Shown piece after piece: positions 51,419 to 53,359 of a stretch of 53,359 nt of DNA. The notes beneath the pieces were generated by a model. That model made no database searches, was not told where the DNA came from, and saw only the letters and a list, made by a program, of their open reading frames with translations. The stretch is from JBEICQ01 sp046297395 (GTDB lineage Bacteria; Bacteroidota; Bacteroidia; UBA4408): contig JBKCNM010000068.1 in the NCBI GenBank assembly GCA_046297395.1, positions 1 to 53,359 of the forward strand. Direction: 5' to 3'. Numbering within the stretch: the first letter of the stretch is position 1; every line of letters starts with the position of its first letter. The position numbers and the translations under genes are program-made.

Positions 51419-52147
51419 ATGAAAAAAATCTTCCTCCCCGCATTTTTCCTGATCATCAGTCTTGGTTGGACATCATGTAAAAGAGAGCCAACCGCTACAA
51501 AAATACTGATGCAAGGCAATTGGGAACTCACGGCAGCCACAGATGCAGCCGGAAACAACATCCTCTCGCAGGTAGCCTTTCCTGTAACAGTGATACAGCT
51601 TACCGACGACAATGGGATGCTTGGCACACATGCACCCCTTGCCACACGCATTGTGTATGGCGACAGTAAATGGACGCAGCTATCCGGGAAAATGAATCAG
51701 GTGTTTGATTATGCCAACCTTAGGCTCAACACCGGTGAGTATTTTGTTGGAGAGGGAGTGGTTGACAATTTTACGGTAGAGTTTAAGCTTCAGGCCACAG
51801 CGATTGTTGGAGGCGGGCTAAACGATTTGCTCAATATTATCGGTGTGGGCAATGGTTGGTTGCAGCAAACAGTTTATCATAAGTTCACCAATGTAAAGAT
51901 TACCATTCCGGGGCAGAACGATGTAAGCAGCGGATTCAGTTTCACCCAGAACAACAACCAAAACCAGAATTTGAATACCATGATCTGGGAGTTTACACCG
52001 GCCACACAGGCATTATACAACTACAAAGATTCACAGGGAAACCTGGTGGCCTGGATGGGCTTTCCGGTAGCCAATTTTTCCAAAGGCACCTTTACATGGA
52101 CAAAGAGAACAGAGGGAGTGAACGACTTGGTAAGGGCTAGACTTTAA
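51419..52147 (+). CDS. Lipoprotein of unknown function
   Basis: 242 residues. Signal MKKIFLPAFFLIISLGWTSC with Cys20 in a WTSC lipobox, then KREPTATKILMQGNWELTAA, a lipocalin-like opening motif (GNW-L) seen in many small Bacteroidota lipoproteins. The rest alternates strands (MIWEFTPATQALYNYKDSQGN, GTFTWTKRTEG) in keeping with a single beta-barrel. No enzyme motif. It ends with a strong terminator. Confidence 0.85.
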   Translation: MKKIFLPAFFLIISLGWTSCKREPTATKILMQGNWELTAATDAAGNNILSQVAFPVTVIQLTDDNGMLGTHAPLATRIVYGDSKWTQLSGKMNQVFDYANLRLNTGEYFVGEGVVDNFTVEFKLQATAIVGGGLNDLLNIIGVGNGWLQQTVYHKFTNVKITIPGQNDVSSGFSFTQNNNQNQNLNTMIWEFTPATQALYNYKDSQGNLVAWMGFPVANFSKGTFTWTKRTEGVNDLVRARL

Positions 52148-52188
52148 TTACTCAAACGGAAAAGTTTTTGGCGTATAAGCTTAGAATG

Positions 52189-52214
52189 AAAAAGCCCCTT
52201 GCAAGGGGCTTTTT
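52189..52214. terminator. Perfect palindromic terminator after the lipoprotein
   Basis: Fully symmetric 13-bp arms: AAAAAGCCCCTTG and CAAGGGGCTTTTT, with A and T runs at the two ends, so it can work on both strands. A partial copy, GGGGCTTTTTC, follows at 52219-52229. Confidence 0.88.
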
Positions 52215-52255
52215 ACTTGGGGCTTTTTCAATACCAGGATGAATGTTGGCAGCCG

Positions 52256-52687
52256 TTATTTTCTTTCACATTCATTTTTTATCGATTCATTCATAAGCTG
52301 AAATCCTTTTTGAGTTTTATCCAGCATTTTGCCTAATAAAGGAACTAAAAGTCCACTGAATTTTTCACCATGAATAAATTTGGTTTTGTCCTTTTCCAAA
52401 TGTTCCAAAATAAAATAATGTTCTCCGTCAAAAATACCGTTTATGCCCAGTTTGCCTTTCCATCTGAATTCTTTATTTGTTTCAAGAGTCAAAATGTTTG
52501 GTTTAAAAGTCATTCCCTTTCCTTCCGGAGGGTTTATTGATATTGTCAACTTGTTGCCTAATTTTGGTTCACCCCTTATTGATGTGACAAATGGATTCCA
52601 TGTAGGATAGCTTTTAAAATTCATTAAAACATCCCAAACTTTAGTTATATCAGCATTAATGACTATTTCGGTTTGAATATTTTTCAT
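52256..52687 (-). CDS. SRPBCC (START/Bet v 1-like) domain protein
   Basis: 143 residues, single domain. It starts MKNIQTEIVINADITKVWDVLMNFKSYPTWNPF, the standard opening of the polyketide-cyclase/SRPBCC family, with strands and a long C-terminal helix (GKMLDKTQKGFQLMNESIKNE). The family binds hydrophobic ligands in a cavity; the ligand is unknown. The gene is visibly more AT-rich than its neighbours and has no operon partner in the window, so recent acquisition is possible. Confidence 0.9.
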   Translation of the reverse strand: MKNIQTEIVINADITKVWDVLMNFKSYPTWNPFVTSIRGEPKLGNKLTISINPPEGKGMTFKPNILTLETNKEFRWKGKLGINGIFDGEHYFILEHLEKDKTKFIHGEKFSGLLVPLLGKMLDKTQKGFQLMNESIKNECERK

Positions 52688-53296
52688 ATGTTATTTGGTC
52701 AATGACTGTAAACAGCAGAAATTGAAAAAACCATTTACAATTCTCAGTGTTAGGAGGATGATAAAAATAGTCTTTTTTTCATATTCAGCAAGCTTCATTT
52801 TAGTATTCTTTTAGGATGGAATACATGCGGGACACTAACTGAAACTGCCTGGAGTATGATTGTTTCGAGGATGTTATTGAGGCCGTTCATCCTGTAAATT
52901 TTTTTGCAGTTCAAATTTATCAGAGCTTAGTTTACTTGAAAAAATGAAAAATTGTAAGCCGGATTAAAAGAGAATCCGTCTACTTACATCAAGATTGATG
53001 CAATTCCATGACATTGGAGCTCACTTTGAAATTTTCCTAGAAAAGGCTGTGCCTGAAAAAAGCCTTTATTAAAACGCAAACAAACATCAAAAATAAGTCT
53101 TAAAAATGGTTGAGTTGCTCAGCAAAAAAGAAAACAAGGGTTTTTTCACAGCCTGAATGGTTTGGCGCTTGGCGCAGTGGCGGATTTCGGAGCACAAAAC
53201 TGTCAATACACCACAAAAGTTGTTGCGAGGTAGAATGTTCAATTAACCACTTCACCCGCCATTGAGCCAATCGCCTGTTAGCAGTTCGGGCATATT
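52688..53296. other. AT-rich non-coding stretch at the right end
   Basis: About 600 bases with no supported gene. The first 400 are AT-rich without visible structure; the last part contains the long imperfect inverted repeat at 53164-53275. A 72-codon open frame spanning it on the minus strand is an artefact of that structure. Confidence 0.5.
53164..53275. repeat. Long imperfect inverted repeat element, 20-base arms
   Basis: GGCGCTTGGCGCAGTGGCGG (53164-53183) and CCGCCATTGAGCCAATCGCC (53256-53275) are complementary at 17 of 20 positions, around a 72-base AT-rich loop. The GC-rich arms stand out against AT-rich flanks. It may be a member of a dispersed intergenic element. Integron attC sites have this general shape, but the expected core boxes are not seen. 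Confidence 0.6.
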
Positions 53297-53359
53297 TTAT
53301 ATTATTGTTAGTCCACACTCTTTAAAATATTCAAATGTCTTGTCGTAATAATCTTTTGG
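53297..53359 (-). CDS. Possible C-terminal end of a gene entering from the right
   Basis: On the minus strand the window edge opens a frame of 20 codons ending in TAA (53299-53297), reading PKDYYDKTFEYFKECGLTII. The residue mix looks protein-like, but 20 codons are too few for certainty, and another frame here is also open. Placement just before the inverted repeat would fit a gene followed by a non-coding element. Confidence 0.3.
   Translation of the reverse strand, partial: PKDYYDKTFEYFKECGLTII

Noticed and set aside
53164..53275. Integron attC site
   Set aside because: The shape is similar, but RYYYAAC and GTTRRRY core boxes are not found in the right places.
53100..53318. 72-codon minus-strand open frame as a gene
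   Set aside because: It spans both arms of an inverted repeat, has no recognisable domain and conflicts with the likely gene end at 53297.

Overview
The window comes from a member of the phylum Bacteroidota, probably an uncultured environmental lineage; I cannot place it below phylum. The evidence is several secreted proteins with C-terminal type IX secretion (T9SS) sorting domains, a SusC-like TonB receptor with a carboxypeptidase-regulatory-like N-terminal domain, a zinc-free (type B) ribosomal protein L31, an alternative GlmU-family protein, FISUMP domains, and promoters with the Bacteroidota -7 element TAnnTTTG (best case TTTG-N19-TACTTTTG before the L31 gene). Start codons are mostly ATG, with GTG for mreC, dnaG and cmk and TTG for two genes. 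I see no transposase, phage gene, CRISPR array or rRNA. One tRNA (Leu, CAG) is present.

Layout. 1-5.0 kb: elongasome operon on the minus strand (mreB, mreC, mreD, mrdA/PBP2), preceded by purH; PBP2 runs off the left edge with a very long Lys-rich tail. 6.6-9.4 kb: pckA, a small lipoprotein of unknown family, and an AlgH/UPF0301 protein. 9.6-14.4 kb: a predicted periplasmic/outer-membrane protein, a helix-turn-helix regulator with inverted repeats before it, sppA and folK. 14.4-18.6 kb: a TonB receptor in an operon with a LytS-type kinase and a LytTR regulator. 18.8-23.1 kb: a likely nitric-oxide signalling operon, made of an H-NOX haem sensor, a 970-residue histidine kinase carrying an HNOBA-like domain as in soluble guanylate cyclases, and two tandem receiver-only response regulators. 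23.3-29.0 kb: dnaG-rlmN-unknown secreted protein-GlmU-like operon. 29.4-32.4 kb: a large secreted repeat protein between two FISUMP-like domains. 32.6-35.0 kb: an XRE regulator divergent from a T9SS-secreted M43 metalloprotease, followed by a second copy of the unknown lipoprotein family. 35.1-37.9 kb: polA. 38.1-44.6 kb: T9SS cargo (esterase, SGNH-like protein with a PKD domain, lysyl-oxidase-like protein) around an O-methyltransferase, trmB and rpmE2. 44.7-49.4 kb: two glycosyltransferases, gmd, a c-type cytochrome lipoprotein, tRNA-Leu and cmk. 49.5-52.7 kb: a 2-oxoacid:acceptor oxidoreductase alpha subunit without its usual beta partner, a lipoprotein, and an AT-rich SRPBCC gene. The last 600 bases hold no clear gene but carry a long imperfect inverted repeat and perhaps the tail of one more gene.

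The items most worth following up are the H-NOX/HNOBA-kinase/double-receiver operon, the T9SS-exported lysyl-oxidase-like protein with both cofactor residues in place, the duplicated small lipoprotein family built on a PWGREGEVD motif, and the PBP2 tail. All functional calls come from reading the sequence; no database search was run.
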